64,000 bases of DNA from DASRHD01 sp035485575 (GCA_035485575.1 DATHNW010000025.1:1-64000); one strand, 5' to 3'. Positions 7,820-17,347 are shown, counted from the first letter of the stretch. Notes: generated by a model not told the origin, from the letters alone. Program-made: numbers and translations.

Positions 7820-9723
7820 CGTTGCGCCCTCCATGCCGCCATCGCGGTCAGCACGCGCTGCATATCATCAGCTGAAAACGTACGCTTGAGCGAGAACCGC
7901 AGCCGGCTGGTGCCCGCCGGCACCGTGGGCGGGCGCACCGCCGCCGCATAAATACCCGTCGCGCGCAGCGCGCCAGCCAGTGCGAGCGCCGCGTCCTCAT
8001 CGTCGAGCCGCACCGGCACGACCGGCGATTCACCCGCGCTGGCCGACCAGCCGGCGGCCTGCAGCGCGGAACGAAACGCCCGCGAACGCTCCTGCCATTC
8101 CGCCTGCTGCCCGGCCAGCGCGCGCACGCGTGCCATTGCGGCGAGCGCGACGGCGGCATTGGCGGGAGGAAAGGCGGTGGAGTAAATGAATTCGCCCGCG
8201 GTGTTGATCAAATGGTCGCGGACCGCCTCGTCGCGAAAAAGCGTGTAGGCGCCACCCGAGGCGAGGGTCTTGCCCAGTGTGCCCACGAGCACATCGACTT
8301 CCGGCTCAACGCCCGCCGCGCGCACGAGGCCCGCGCCCTCCGGGCCATACCAGCCGAGCGCGTGCGCCTCGTCCACGATCCAGCAAAAGCCGTGGCGGCG
8401 CTTCAGCTCCGCCATGCGCGCGAGGTCGGAATAATCGCCGTCCATGCTGAACACGCTTTCTGTCACGACAAAAACCGCGCGGCCCGACGGCTGGGCGCGC
8501 GCCAGCAGCTCCGCCAGCTGGTCGAGGTTCAGATGCTCGTAGCGTTGCAGCCGCGCGCCGCTGCGCAGCAGGCCGGCAACCATGCTGTGATGGATCAGTC
8601 GGTCGGCCAGCACGAGGTCGCCGCGCGCCGGCAGCGTGCCCAGCACGGCGGAGTTGGCCGCATAGCCGCTGCTCCACAATAGACCGCAGGGAAATCCGTG
8701 CCATGCCCCCAGCGCCTCGACCAGCCGGGCGTGCGGTTCGCGCCAGCCGGTGATGAGCGGCGAAGCCGAGGCCGATGTGCCGTGTTCCGCCGCCGCAGCG
8801 GCGACGGCCGCGACCAGCGACGGGTCGCGGGAAAGATCGAGGTAGTCGTTGTCCGCAAGATTGAGTTCGCCTTCGCGCCGGGTGGTGACACGCAATGTGC
8901 GGCGCAGCTTTTTCGCGTCGCGGTCGGCCAGTGCACGGCGGCAGCGATCGAGCCAGTTGCCCGCGGGCACAGCCGACCCGCTTTCTGCGTCAACTAAGGC
9001 TTGATAAGCAATGCTGTTAGACGGCGCGATGGCAGCGAGGCCCGACGCCGGCATGCAGAGATGTTTTTTAACCTGTTCCGGCTGCGCTGGCAAAGTGGCG
9101 GCATACGCCTGCTCCGCCCACAAGGGCACGCCGGCGGCACGCAGGCCGGCGCGGTTGGAGTCAGCCACCCTGGCCTCGACCGGTGCGGTGGCATTCAGCC
9201 ACACGCCGGCCTGAAGTTTTGCCTGCGCGGCGCGGGCATAGGCTAGCCGCGCCTGGTTGATCGCGCCGAGCCGGTCCGGCACGACAATGACAACTGCATC
9301 GACCCCGACGGCGACGGCGAAGTCCGCCCAATCGTGCGCGCGGTCGTCGATGGGCGTGGCGATGCCGCCCGCGCCTTCAAAAATGCGCCAGTCGCACGGC
9401 GGTAAAGCGCGGACGCGTTCCGCGAGCATTTCGAATGACAAGGGTTTGCCAGCGAGAGCCGCCGCGGTGGCCGGGGCGAGTGGCGCAGGAAACGACGCGA
9501 GCGTGAACGCTTCGCCCACCCCGCCGGCCAGCTGCCGCGCGCGCGCGGCATCGCCTTCGTGGTCCGCAGTCGTGCCGGTTTCCACGACCTTCACAATTTG
9601 CACGCGGGCGCCGCCATCCGCGAGCAGCCGGGCCAGCGCGGCGGTGACGCGGGTTTTGCCGACACCGGTGTCGGAGCCTGTGACCAGAATCGCGCGCATG
9701 GCGCCGGGTGGCGGAAAGTTCAA
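7816..9723 (-). CDS. bioDF: Fused dethiobiotin synthetase / 8-amino-7-oxononanoate synthase (BioD-BioF)
   Basis: One 635-residue chain carries two biotin enzymes. Residues about 9-225 are BioD, with P-loop GSDTGVGKT, which closes the ureido ring of dethiobiotin using ATP and CO2. Residues about 275-635 are BioF, a PLP enzyme that condenses pimeloyl-ACP with alanine. Its SSGYAANSAVLG, VDEAHALGWYG and PLP-lysine GTLGKTLASGG motifs are all present. A linker of about 50 residues joins them. The frame starts at TTG 9723, which overlaps the bioB stop (TTGA); ATG 9699 is an equally good start. Both domains look intact. This order (D before F) skips the BioA step between the two reactions. Confidence 0.93.
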   Translation of the reverse strand: MNFPPPGAMRAILVTGSDTGVGKTRVTAALARLLADGGARVQIVKVVETGTTADHEGDAARARQLAGGVGEAFTLASFPAPLAPATAAALAGKPLSFEMLAERVRALPPCDWRIFEGAGGIATPIDDRAHDWADFAVAVGVDAVVIVVPDRLGAINQARLAYARAAQAKLQAGVWLNATAPVEARVADSNRAGLRAAGVPLWAEQAYAATLPAQPEQVKKHLCMPASGLAAIAPSNSIAYQALVDAESGSAVPAGNWLDRCRRALADRDAKKLRRTLRVTTRREGELNLADNDYLDLSRDPSLVAAVAAAAAEHGTSASASPLITGWREPHARLVEALGAWHGFPCGLLWSSGYAANSAVLGTLPARGDLVLADRLIHHSMVAGLLRSGARLQRYEHLNLDQLAELLARAQPSGRAVFVVTESVFSMDGDYSDLARMAELKRRHGFCWIVDEAHALGWYGPEGAGLVRAAGVEPEVDVLVGTLGKTLASGGAYTLFRDEAVRDHLINTAGEFIYSTAFPPANAAVALAAMARVRALAGQQAEWQERSRAFRSALQAAGWSASAGESPVVPVRLDDEDAALALAGALRATGIYAAAVRPPTVPAGTSRLRFSLKRTFSADDMQRVLTAMAAWRAQR

Positions 9724-10697
9724 CCCGCGGCCACGGGTTCGACCGGCGACGGGATTTGCGCCGCGAGCGGATGCATGCCCAGCCGTCCAAGGAGCTGCAT
9801 GTCCTCGGATCGCTCCGGGTTAGGCGTGGTGAGGAGCTTGTCGCCGAGAAAAATGCTGTTGGCGCCGGCGATGAAGCAGAGCGCCTGCAGTTCGTCGCTC
9901 ATGGCAGTGCGGCCGGCGGAGAGCCGCACCATCGCCCGCGGCAGGAGGATGCGCGCGGTGGCGATGATGCGCACGAACTCGAACGGCTCGATGGATGCGT
10001 TTTCCCCGAGCGGCGTGCCAGGCACAGGCACCAGGGCATTAATGGGCACGGAGTCGGGCTGCGGGTCGAGATTCGCCAGTTCCTGCAGGAGTTTCAGGCG
10101 GTCATCCACCGCTTCGCCCATGCCGAGAATGCCGCCACAGCAGACCTGCAGACCGGCTTGGCGCACGGCGGCAAGGGTGGCGAGACGGTCGTCGTAAGTA
10201 CGCGTGGTGATGATCTCGGGATAATATTCACGCGAGGTGTCGAGGTTGTGGTTGTAAACCGAGCAACCCGCTTCCTTCAGCCGCCCGGCCTGCGGTTCGG
10301 TCAGCATGCCGAGCGTACAGCAAACCTCGAGGCCGAGGGCCGACACGCCGCGCACGGCATCGAGCACCGAGTCGAACTGTGCACCATCGCGCACTTCGCG
10401 CCAGGCCGCGCCCATGCAGAAGCGTGAGGCGCCGCCTTCGCGGGCCGCGCGCGCGGCGGACAGCACGGCATTGGTGTCCATCAACGGCTCGGGATCGAGG
10501 CCGGTGTTGTAATGGGCGGACTGCGGACAGTACTTGCAGTCCTCGGGACAGCGGCCGGTCTTGATCGACTGGAGCGTGCAAAGCTGCACGGCGGCCGGGT
10601 CGTGGTGACGGCGGTGCGTCTCCTGCGCGCGGAAAAGAAGTTCCGGCAAAGGCAGCTCGTAGATTTTTCGGATGGCGGCGAGGTCGTGGGCAGGCAT
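9720..10697 (-). CDS. bioB: Biotin synthase BioB
   Basis: This radical-SAM enzyme inserts sulfur into dethiobiotin. The CxxxCxxC cluster motif is visible as C-PEDC-KYC in GRCPEDCKYCPQSAHY, and the typical YNHNLDTS and LVPVPGTPL motifs follow. From ATG 10697 it has 325 residues, normal for the family. A TTG at 10724 would overlap the bioA stop but adds residues not seen in BioB proteins. It is the second gene of the operon. Confidence 0.96.
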   Translation of the reverse strand: MPAHDLAAIRKIYELPLPELLFRAQETHRRHHDPAAVQLCTLQSIKTGRCPEDCKYCPQSAHYNTGLDPEPLMDTNAVLSAARAAREGGASRFCMGAAWREVRDGAQFDSVLDAVRGVSALGLEVCCTLGMLTEPQAGRLKEAGCSVYNHNLDTSREYYPEIITTRTYDDRLATLAAVRQAGLQVCCGGILGMGEAVDDRLKLLQELANLDPQPDSVPINALVPVPGTPLGENASIEPFEFVRIIATARILLPRAMVRLSAGRTAMSDELQALCFIAGANSIFLGDKLLTTPNPERSEDMQLLGRLGMHPLAAQIPSPVEPVAAG

Positions 10698-10720
10698 GGC
10701 GGTGGATCTTGGTTTAAAGT

Positions 10721-12118
10721 TCAAAGGGGCAGTGCATCGGCCAGCGCGGCCGCGGTGCGGCGCACCAGCTCGCCGAGCTCGTTCTCGTCGAGGCAGAGCG
10801 GCGGCACGAGCAGGAGCGAATCGCCCAGCGGGCGAAGCAGCAGGCCGTGTGCCCGCGCACGCAGGCAGACCTGCAGGCCGATGCGGTGCGCGGCAGGAAA
10901 TCCCTCGGCGGAGTCACGCGACGGCGCGAGATCAAGCGCGGCGGCGAAGCCGCGCTGGCGGATTTCGCGCACGTGCGGGTGGGCGGAAAACGTCTCGTCA
11001 AGCAGGCGTCCGAAATGGGCGCTGCGAGCGCGCAGTGCACCGCCAGCGATGAGCGGCCGGAGCTTGCGGATGTTTTCGAGCGCGACGGCCGCGGCGAGCG
11101 GGTTGCCGGTGAACGTGTGGCCGTGATAAAAGGCGCTGCGGCTTTCGTGGGAGCCGAGAAACGCCTCGAAAATCTCCTCGCCCGCGAGCGTGGCGGCCAG
11201 CGGCAGGTAGCCGCCGGTGAGACCTTTCGCGAGGCAAAGAAAATCGGGCATCACCCCTTCTTCCGTGCATGCCAGCATGGAGCCAAGCCGGCCGAAAGCG
11301 ACGAACACCTCATCGAGGATCAGGTGCACATCATGCGCCCGGCAGAGCGTGGCCACCTCGCGCACGAAGCCCGGCGGCTGGAGCCGCATGCCAGCCGCGC
11401 CCTGCACCGAGGGCTCAAGAATGAGACACGCGGTGCGGCCGGCCTGCGCAGCCAGCAACGCGCGCAGCGCGGCCAGGCTCGCCGTGGCATCGGCCTCGCG
11501 CACCCGGCCGCCCCACTCGCGGCAAAGCGGGGCGGGAAAATGCGCCGAGGGAAAACACCATGGCCGGAAGCGGTCGTGGAAAAATCCGCTGTCGCCCGCG
11601 GCCATCGCGCCAAACGTGTCGCCGTGATAACCGCCGGCGAGGCCGATCACGCCGCGTTTTTCCGGCCGGCCGGCGAGCTGCCAGTATTGAAAGGAAAGCT
11701 TCAGCGCGACTTCGACCGCGCCTGAGCCGTTGTCGCTGAAGAACACGCGGCCCAGCCCCGCCGGCGCGAGGCGCGCGAGTTCCGCCGCCAGCTCCGCGCC
11801 GGCCGGATGCGTGAGGCCGAGCATCGTTGAGTGGGCCACCTGCGCGAGCTGACGCTGAAGCGCGGCGTTGAGGTCGGGGTCGTTGTGGCCGTGGACATTG
11901 GTCCAGATGGAGGCGTTGCCGTCGAGATAGGTGCGCCCCTCGGTGTCGGTCAGCCAGCCGCCGCGCCCGGAAGCAATGGCGAGCGGGGGCAGCCCGAAAT
12001 ATTCCTGCATCTGCGTGAACGGATGCCAGACATGGCGCTGGTCAGCCGCGTGCGTGCGCGCCCCAAAGCCGGTGAGCTCATCCGTCGCGGAAGCCAGCAG
12101 GGAAACCTCAGCCGGCAT
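10721..12118 (-). CDS. bioA: Adenosylmethionine-8-amino-7-oxononanoate aminotransferase BioA
   Basis: This PLP aminotransferase uses SAM as amino donor to make 7,8-diaminopelargonate. The family signature HVWHPFTQM is near the N-terminus. The PLP lysine lies in CLAKGLTGGYLPLAAT and the acid in LILDEVFVAFGRLG. From ATG 12118 it has 465 residues; a GAGG lies just upstream. A TTG at 12145 in frame is the alternative start. It is the first gene of the biotin operon, so the promoter and operator should lie between 12119 and 12430. Confidence 0.95.
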   Translation of the reverse strand: MPAEVSLLASATDELTGFGARTHAADQRHVWHPFTQMQEYFGLPPLAIASGRGGWLTDTEGRTYLDGNASIWTNVHGHNDPDLNAALQRQLAQVAHSTMLGLTHPAGAELAAELARLAPAGLGRVFFSDNGSGAVEVALKLSFQYWQLAGRPEKRGVIGLAGGYHGDTFGAMAAGDSGFFHDRFRPWCFPSAHFPAPLCREWGGRVREADATASLAALRALLAAQAGRTACLILEPSVQGAAGMRLQPPGFVREVATLCRAHDVHLILDEVFVAFGRLGSMLACTEEGVMPDFLCLAKGLTGGYLPLAATLAGEEIFEAFLGSHESRSAFYHGHTFTGNPLAAAVALENIRKLRPLIAGGALRARSAHFGRLLDETFSAHPHVREIRQRGFAAALDLAPSRDSAEGFPAAHRIGLQVCLRARAHGLLLRPLGDSLLLVPPLCLDENELGELVRRTAAALADALPL

Positions 12119-12254
12119 CGGCCTCACTCCGGTTGCGCCGGCCAACGGCGGATCGACCCTCTCCGCAGGCGGGAGACGGGAACAAAACGCAGCGCTGCGA
12201 CCGGAAATTCATCGCCCCCCATCCGTAGACGTGCATGGGGAGGAAAACAAGGTT

Positions 12255-12285
12255 TTGTTAAGGCAAATTATCGTTTAATTAACAT
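12255..12285. promoter_or_regulatory. Candidate BirA-type operator upstream of bioA
   Basis: An imperfect inverted repeat, TTGTTAAgg, 13 bases, then aaTTAACAt, sits about 140 bases upstream of bioA in an otherwise GC-rich leader. It resembles the known BirA pattern TTGTAAACC-N14/15-GGTTTACAA, but the outer bases are weak and the spacing is one or two bases short. The surrounding 12119-12430 stretch has no gene. No birA is present in the window. Confidence 0.35.
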
Positions 12286-12432
12286 AGCCGCGGCAGGCCG
12301 GTTTTCGCCGGATTTTCCTCTGCAGCGGGACAAAAACCCCTGCCAGTGAGAATGCATCCGGAGGATTCACCCTAATTCAGGTCGGCGCGGCTTCCCTTTG
12401 CGGGCGGGCATTGTGCCAGCCACCGATTGCTG

Positions 12433-12463
12433 AAAAAAGCACGCCCGCGAAAATTCGCGGGCG
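12433..12463 (-). terminator. Rho-independent terminator after the ferredoxin gene
   Basis: A perfect 10-bp stem (CGCCCGCGAA / TTCGCGGGCG, two-base loop) is followed on the minus strand by a run of six T, 32 bases beyond the ferredoxin stop. It is the clearest intrinsic terminator in the window and separates the ferredoxin gene from the biotin operon leader. Confidence 0.85.
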
Positions 12464-12494
12464 AGGAAGAAAGGCGCTGGACTGGATTTGTCGA

Positions 12495-12731
12495 TCAGGC
12501 GTCGCCGTCGTTGCCAATGGCCTCGACCGGACAGCCTTCGAGGGCCTCCATGCAAAGGGAGATTTCCTCCTCGGTCGTGGGCTGCTTGTGCACGAAGGAA
12601 TAGCCGCCCTCGTCGTGCCGGGTGAAAAAAGCCGGCGCGGTCTCGCGGCAGAGATCGCAATCGATACACTGCTGGTCGACGAAAAACTTGCCTGCGGCAT
12701 TCTGCGGCCACTTGTCTGCTTTATTAGCCAT
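12495..12731 (-). CDS. Small ferredoxin with one [4Fe-4S] cluster
   Basis: This 78-residue acidic protein has C22-x2-C25-x2-C28 and a distant C67-P, the ligand set of single-cluster 4Fe-4S ferredoxins. It carries electrons for cytoplasmic redox enzymes. The start at ATG 12731 gives the usual short N-terminus; the upstream extension to 12854 does not resemble ferredoxin. It is a single gene between its own terminator and the divergent rhomboid gene. Its position next to bioB might suggest electron supply to radical-SAM chemistry, but that is only an inference. Confidence 0.92.
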   Translation of the reverse strand: MANKADKWPQNAAGKFFVDQQCIDCDLCRETAPAFFTRHDEGGYSFVHKQPTTEEEISLCMEALEGCPVEAIGNDGDA

Positions 12732-12969
12732 AGATGGGGCGAACCAAAGACGAATCGAAGGTGCTGTCAAGCGGCTAGGACGGATGGAGAGTGGTACCTT
12801 TTGAACATGATTTTCGATCAGACCTGCCCCAAATGGCCCGGCGCCCCGCATCACCCATCACGGCAAACCGGGTGAATTGCCCCACACCGGCGGGTTTTCG
12901 CGGAAATTTCGCGCAAAAACGTCGGTGGCGGCTTGAGTTTGTCGGCGACATTTTCTAATCTTCTTAAAA

Positions 12970-13884
12970 ATGCTTTCGGACCGTCATTACATGCGCGAGG
13001 TCAGCGGCCATTCGAGCTTCAACATGGTGAAATGTCTCATGTGGACGCTGGGCATCGTCTTCATCCTTGAACACCTGACCGTCCGCTGGTTCGGCAGTTT
13101 TTTCCTGTACGAATACCTGCCGCTTTCGGCCCACGCCGTGATGACGGGGAAAATCTGGACGCTCTTCACCTATAATTTTCTCCAGAACACTTCCGATTTC
13201 CAAGGCATCCCGGACTTCACCGGCGGCCTGATCACCCTCCTCATCAATCTGCTCGGCCTGTATTTTCTCGGCAACATGATGGTCGAGCGCTTCGGGCAGA
13301 AGGGCTTCGCGCTGCTTTACTTCGGCTTCATCCTGGCGGGCGGCCTGGCCTGGTGCGCGGCCTCCGCCGTCGGGGTCTCCTGGCCCCTGCTCGGAGCCAT
13401 CACCGGCATTGCCGGGCTCTTCACGCTGTTCTGCTGTTTCAACGCCAATGAAAAATTCACCTTCTGGATTTTTCTGGTTTTCCCCGTCACGATCAAACCG
13501 AAGTATCTCGCCATGCTCTGGGCCGCAGTGGATCTGTGCGGCTTTTTGTTCTATGAGCTGCGCGGCACACCCTCGCCGTTTGGAAACGGGCACGCCGCCA
13601 ACCTTGGGGCGATGGCGGCGGCCGCGGGCTTTTATTTCATCCACGAGCGCCGGTTGAAATACGGCCGGCAAACCCGGCCGGCGGTCGAGCTGCCGCGCTG
13701 GCTGCGGAAGACGCCACGGGCCGTCAAACCGCCCGCTTATCGCGTCAACCTCGGCAACCGCGAGGACCTTCGCACCGAGGTGGACCGCATTCTCGACAAA
13801 ATCAACAGCGATGGCTTTGGGGCGCTCACCAACGACGAGAAGCACGTCCTCGACGAGGCCAAGGATTTGCTCAGCCGCCATTAG
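12970..13884 (+). CDS. Rhomboid-family membrane protein, apparently without the catalytic serine
   Basis: The 304-residue protein has several hydrophobic helices (about 20-235) arranged as in bacterial rhomboids. The late H-A-A-N-L-G motif of the last helix is present (GHAANLGAMAA). In place of the catalytic GASG motif it reads GAITGIAGL, so the nucleophile serine is missing. It is probably an inactive rhomboid that binds rather than cleaves membrane proteins. The C-terminal about 45 residues (ending LTNDEKHVLDEAKDLLSRH) look like the small acidic domain (DUF6576-like) often attached to such proteins. It is divergent from the ferredoxin gene. Confidence 0.8.
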   Translation: MLSDRHYMREVSGHSSFNMVKCLMWTLGIVFILEHLTVRWFGSFFLYEYLPLSAHAVMTGKIWTLFTYNFLQNTSDFQGIPDFTGGLITLLINLLGLYFLGNMMVERFGQKGFALLYFGFILAGGLAWCAASAVGVSWPLLGAITGIAGLFTLFCCFNANEKFTFWIFLVFPVTIKPKYLAMLWAAVDLCGFLFYELRGTPSPFGNGHAANLGAMAAAAGFYFIHERRLKYGRQTRPAVELPRWLRKTPRAVKPPAYRVNLGNREDLRTEVDRILDKINSDGFGALTNDEKHVLDEAKDLLSRH

Positions 13885-14105
13885 GAGTGCCCTCCACGCA
13901 CTTCCCCAGCCCCTCGCGTGCACCAACTCCCGCCATCTGCCAACTGGGCGGGCAGCCTAATTTCCGCCAGTCACACGAAGTGCGCTCGCAAACTGCTCGA
14001 CTTCACGTCCGCCCGACCACGATCCTTGAGTTTGCGCCGTTTTGGCGTTAACATCCTTCGCTGCGAAACATTTTTCAGACGCCTGAGTCTTTTATCGGAT
14101 TGAAC

Positions 14106-16490
14106 ATGCATTACTTCCGCGCCCTGCGCCTGCTTTCCCTCGGCTGGCTCGCCCTCGTCACCGCCAGCTTGGCACCCACCCGGGCCGCCGACCGCACTTT
14201 CACCACATCGACGGAGCTGTCGACCGAGGCGCGCACCCTCACCCGCCTGCTGGAGGAGGTGCATTACAACCGCGATGCGGTCAAAACCCGCGATTATCTT
14301 GGGCTTATCCCCGACTACATGAGCGATCTGGACGGCCAGCGGCTGTTTTTCCTCGCCAGTGACAAGGCCGCCTTCACCGAGCGCTATGATAAAAACCTTT
14401 ACTGGAATATCAGCCAGCTCGGCAATCTCGACGCCGCCTACGATATCTTCAACGTCTACAACGCCCGTGTCGCCGCGCGCGTGAACTGGATTTTCGACGA
14501 GCTGAAAAAGGACATCGATCTCACCTCGCACGAAACCTACCAGATCGACCGGTCGAAAGCGGCGTGGCCTGCCACGCAAAAGGAAGCCGACGACCTCTGG
14601 GAGCGCCGCCTGAAGTTCGAGATCCTCGCCGAACTGCTCAACCAGAAGAACACGAGCCAAACCGAGGCCAAAGACAGCGTCACTCCGGCTGCCACGACAC
14701 CGGCCGCACCCAAGGCTCCCGCGACCGCTCCGGAAACCAAGACCGACCCGAAGGCCACGGCTCCCGCCCAAGCCGGGCCGCCTGATCCGGCCAAGGCCAT
14801 GGCCGCCGCCAAGGAAGTGGTGCGCAAGCGCTACGAGCGCATGCTCAAAAATCTCGATGACATCGATGGCAGCGATCTGGCGGAAATGTTCCTCACCTCT
14901 GTCGCCGGACTCTACGATCCCCATTCCTCGTATTTTTCCGCGGACACTTATGATGACTTCAACATCCAGATGCGCCTTTCGCTCGTCGGCATCGGCGCGC
15001 TCCTGAGCACCGAGGACGATTATTGCGTGGTCAAGGAAATCGTCCCCGGCGGGCCGGCCGACCTGAGCAAGCTGCTGCATCAAAATGACAAGATCATCTC
15101 GGTCGCCCAAAGCGGCGCCGAGCCCGTCGACATCATCGGCATGAAGCTGCGCCGGATCGTGAATCTCATCCGCGGGGGCAAAGGCACCAAAGTCCGCCTC
15201 ACCATCATCCCCTCCGACGCCACCGACTCCTCGACCCGCAAGGAAATCACGATCACGCGCGATGTCGTGAAGCTCAACTCAGCCCGCGCCCATGCCGCCA
15301 TTTTCGACCTGCCCTCGGACGACGGCAAAAGCACCATCCCGATCGGCGTCATCTCACTTCCCACCTTCTACGGCCCGATCGATAGCGATGACGGACAGGG
15401 CGAAAAGACCAGCGCCACCAAGGACGTCGCCGCACTCATCAAGCAGCTCCAGGCCGCCGGCATCAAGGGCATCATCCTCGACCTTCGTCACAACGGCGGG
15501 GGCCTGCTCTCCGAAGCCATCGATCTCACGGGCCTGTTCATCGGCCGCGGTCCCGTCGTGCAGGTGAAAGACTTCCAGGGCGACATCAAGGTGGACAGCG
15601 ACGAAGATCCCGGCATCGCCTACGCCGGCCCGCTGGCCGTCCTCGTCGACCGGTTCAGCGCCTCCGCCTCCGAAATCGTCACCGGTGCACTGCAGGATTA
15701 CGGCCGCGCGGTCATCATCGGCGACAGCTCCACCCACGGCAAGGGCACCGTGCAGACCGTCTACGAAATGCGGGACATCATACCCCAGTTGATGGATTCG
15801 CCTTTGAAAAACATCGCCAAGGCCGGCGCCGCCAAGATCACCATCCAGAAATTTTATCTTCCCGACGGCTCGTCCACCCAGCTCAAGGGCGTCATCCCCG
15901 ATATCGTCCTGCCCTCCATCGACGATTATCTCCCCATCGGCGAAAAGGACCTGCCCCATGCGCTGGCCTGGGATGACATTCCCACCAGTTTCTTCGACGG
16001 CGCCCCGCTCAGTCCAAAAATCATCGAGACCCTCCGCACCGCCAGTCTCGCCCGCCAGCAGAAATTCGACGAGTTCACCTACCTGAAAAAGAACCTCAAC
16101 TGGTTCAAGGCCAAGGAAGACCAGAAATACGTGCCCCTCGACCTTGAGGATCGCCAGAAGGAAAAGGCCGACGACGACGCCTTCCGCAAGGAAATGAATG
16201 CCGAAAGGGAGCGCCTGGCGAAGGACGACTACAAATTCCGCGAGTTTCGGCTGGGGCCCCCGCTGCCGCCCACACCCCCTGCACCGCAAAAATCCGAAAG
16301 CAAACCTTCCACCGACAGTGACGACGACGACAACGGGCTTGATCTCGATAACAATACCTTCACCCCGTTGGACATCCCGTTGCGCGAAAGCCTACGCGTA
16401 TTGAATGACGCCATCGTGCTCGGTGCAAAAACCCCGCAGCTCTGGGCGGCCGCAACCGCCGGAGTCACCCCCGCCGCCACGCCTCATTAA
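14106..16490 (+). CDS. S41-family tail-specific (carboxy-terminal) protease
   Basis: The precursor has a signal peptide (MHYFRALRLLSLGWLALVTA...RAAD), so it acts in the periplasm. An N-terminal helical domain, a PDZ domain (about residues 290-370, GIGALLSTEDDYC) and the S41 core follow. The catalytic Ser lies in FSASASEIVTGAL (about residue 520) and the Lys in THGKGTVQT (about 545). A C-terminal Prc-like extension ends in a low-complexity acidic tail. An Ala/Pro-rich insert sits at about 190-235. Such proteases process or degrade periplasmic and lipoprotein substrates. ATG 14106 is chosen over TTG 14100. Confidence 0.93.
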   Translation: MHYFRALRLLSLGWLALVTASLAPTRAADRTFTTSTELSTEARTLTRLLEEVHYNRDAVKTRDYLGLIPDYMSDLDGQRLFFLASDKAAFTERYDKNLYWNISQLGNLDAAYDIFNVYNARVAARVNWIFDELKKDIDLTSHETYQIDRSKAAWPATQKEADDLWERRLKFEILAELLNQKNTSQTEAKDSVTPAATTPAAPKAPATAPETKTDPKATAPAQAGPPDPAKAMAAAKEVVRKRYERMLKNLDDIDGSDLAEMFLTSVAGLYDPHSSYFSADTYDDFNIQMRLSLVGIGALLSTEDDYCVVKEIVPGGPADLSKLLHQNDKIISVAQSGAEPVDIIGMKLRRIVNLIRGGKGTKVRLTIIPSDATDSSTRKEITITRDVVKLNSARAHAAIFDLPSDDGKSTIPIGVISLPTFYGPIDSDDGQGEKTSATKDVAALIKQLQAAGIKGIILDLRHNGGGLLSEAIDLTGLFIGRGPVVQVKDFQGDIKVDSDEDPGIAYAGPLAVLVDRFSASASEIVTGALQDYGRAVIIGDSSTHGKGTVQTVYEMRDIIPQLMDSPLKNIAKAGAAKITIQKFYLPDGSSTQLKGVIPDIVLPSIDDYLPIGEKDLPHALAWDDIPTSFFDGAPLSPKIIETLRTASLARQQKFDEFTYLKKNLNWFKAKEDQKYVPLDLEDRQKEKADDDAFRKEMNAERERLAKDDYKFREFRLGPPLPPTPPAPQKSESKPSTDSDDDDNGLDLDNNTFTPLDIPLRESLRVLNDAIVLGAKTPQLWAAATAGVTPAATPH

Positions 16491-16498
16491 CGCCTGGG

Positions 16499-17347
16499 CT
16501 AGCGCCACGCCAGGACGTAACGGTCGCGACCGGTCAAGTCCGGCAGCGACTCCGCCCGGGAGAAACCGGCCTCCGCCGTCCGCCGCAGCAAGTCCGCGTG
16601 CTGCGCGATGCCGGTCTCCAGCGCCAGCAGCCCGCCCGGCGCAAGAAAGCGCGGTGCGTCCGCCACGATTTTGGCCAAATCGCCGAGTCCGTCCGCGGCG
16701 GCCGTCAGCGCCGCCACCGGCTCAAACTCACGCACCTCCGGGGCGGCTTGCGCCGTCTCTTCCGCGGAGAGATAGGGCGGATTGGCCATGATCAGCTCGA
16801 AACACTCATCCGCGGCCAAAGCTGCAAACCAGTCCGAACGCAAAATTCTCACGCGCTCCGCCAGGCCGAGGGACGTCGCGTTTTCCCGCGCCAGCGCCAG
16901 GGCGTCCTCGCTCGTGTCCACCGCCGTCACGACTGCGGCCGGAAACGCCGCGGCCAGGCCCAGGGCGAGTGCGCCACTGCCCGTGCCGAGGTCGAGCCCG
17001 CGCACCGGAGGTGTCGCCGCCAGCCGCTCCGCCACAATTTCGAGCAGCCGCTCGGTCTCGGGCCGCGGAATGAGCGCGCGCCGGTCGGTCTTCAATTTCA
17101 GACCGAAAAACTCCGTCTCGCCCGTGATGTACTGCATTGGCTCGCGCGCCCCGCGGCGGCGCACGAGCGGGCGAATTTTTTCCAGCTCGGTCTCGGTGAG
17201 CAGCCGCTCAAACTGCAAATAGAGCTGCATGCGCTTGAGCCCAAGCGCATGGCCGATCAACAACTCGGAATTAAGGCGCGGAGATTCAATCCCCCGGGCC
17301 GAAAAAAAATCGGTGGTCTTCTTGACCACCTCAAGGACGGTCAACAT
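16499..17347 (-). CDS. prmC: Release factor glutamine N5-methyltransferase PrmC
   Basis: The 282-residue protein has the substrate-binding N-P-P-Y motif (LIMANPPYLSAEE, near residue 188) and a SAM-binding GLDLGTGSGALALGLA. The N-terminal helical domain contains YITGETEFFGL, typical of PrmC/HemK. It methylates the glutamine of the GGQ motif of release factors. It lies 84 bases downstream of prfA on the same strand, the common pairing of enzyme and substrate. It is convergent with the S41 gene, eight bases apart. Confidence 0.95.
   Translation of the reverse strand: MLTVLEVVKKTTDFFSARGIESPRLNSELLIGHALGLKRMQLYLQFERLLTETELEKIRPLVRRRGAREPMQYITGETEFFGLKLKTDRRALIPRPETERLLEIVAERLAATPPVRGLDLGTGSGALALGLAAAFPAAVVTAVDTSEDALALARENATSLGLAERVRILRSDWFAALAADECFELIMANPPYLSAEETAQAAPEVREFEPVAALTAAADGLGDLAKIVADAPRFLAPGGLLALETGIAQHADLLRRTAEAGFSRAESLPDLTGRDRYVLAWR

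Noticed and set aside
13971..15110. Long minus-strand frame opposite the S41 protease
   Set aside because: The plus strand encodes an unmistakable S41 protease with signal peptide; the minus frame has shadow composition.
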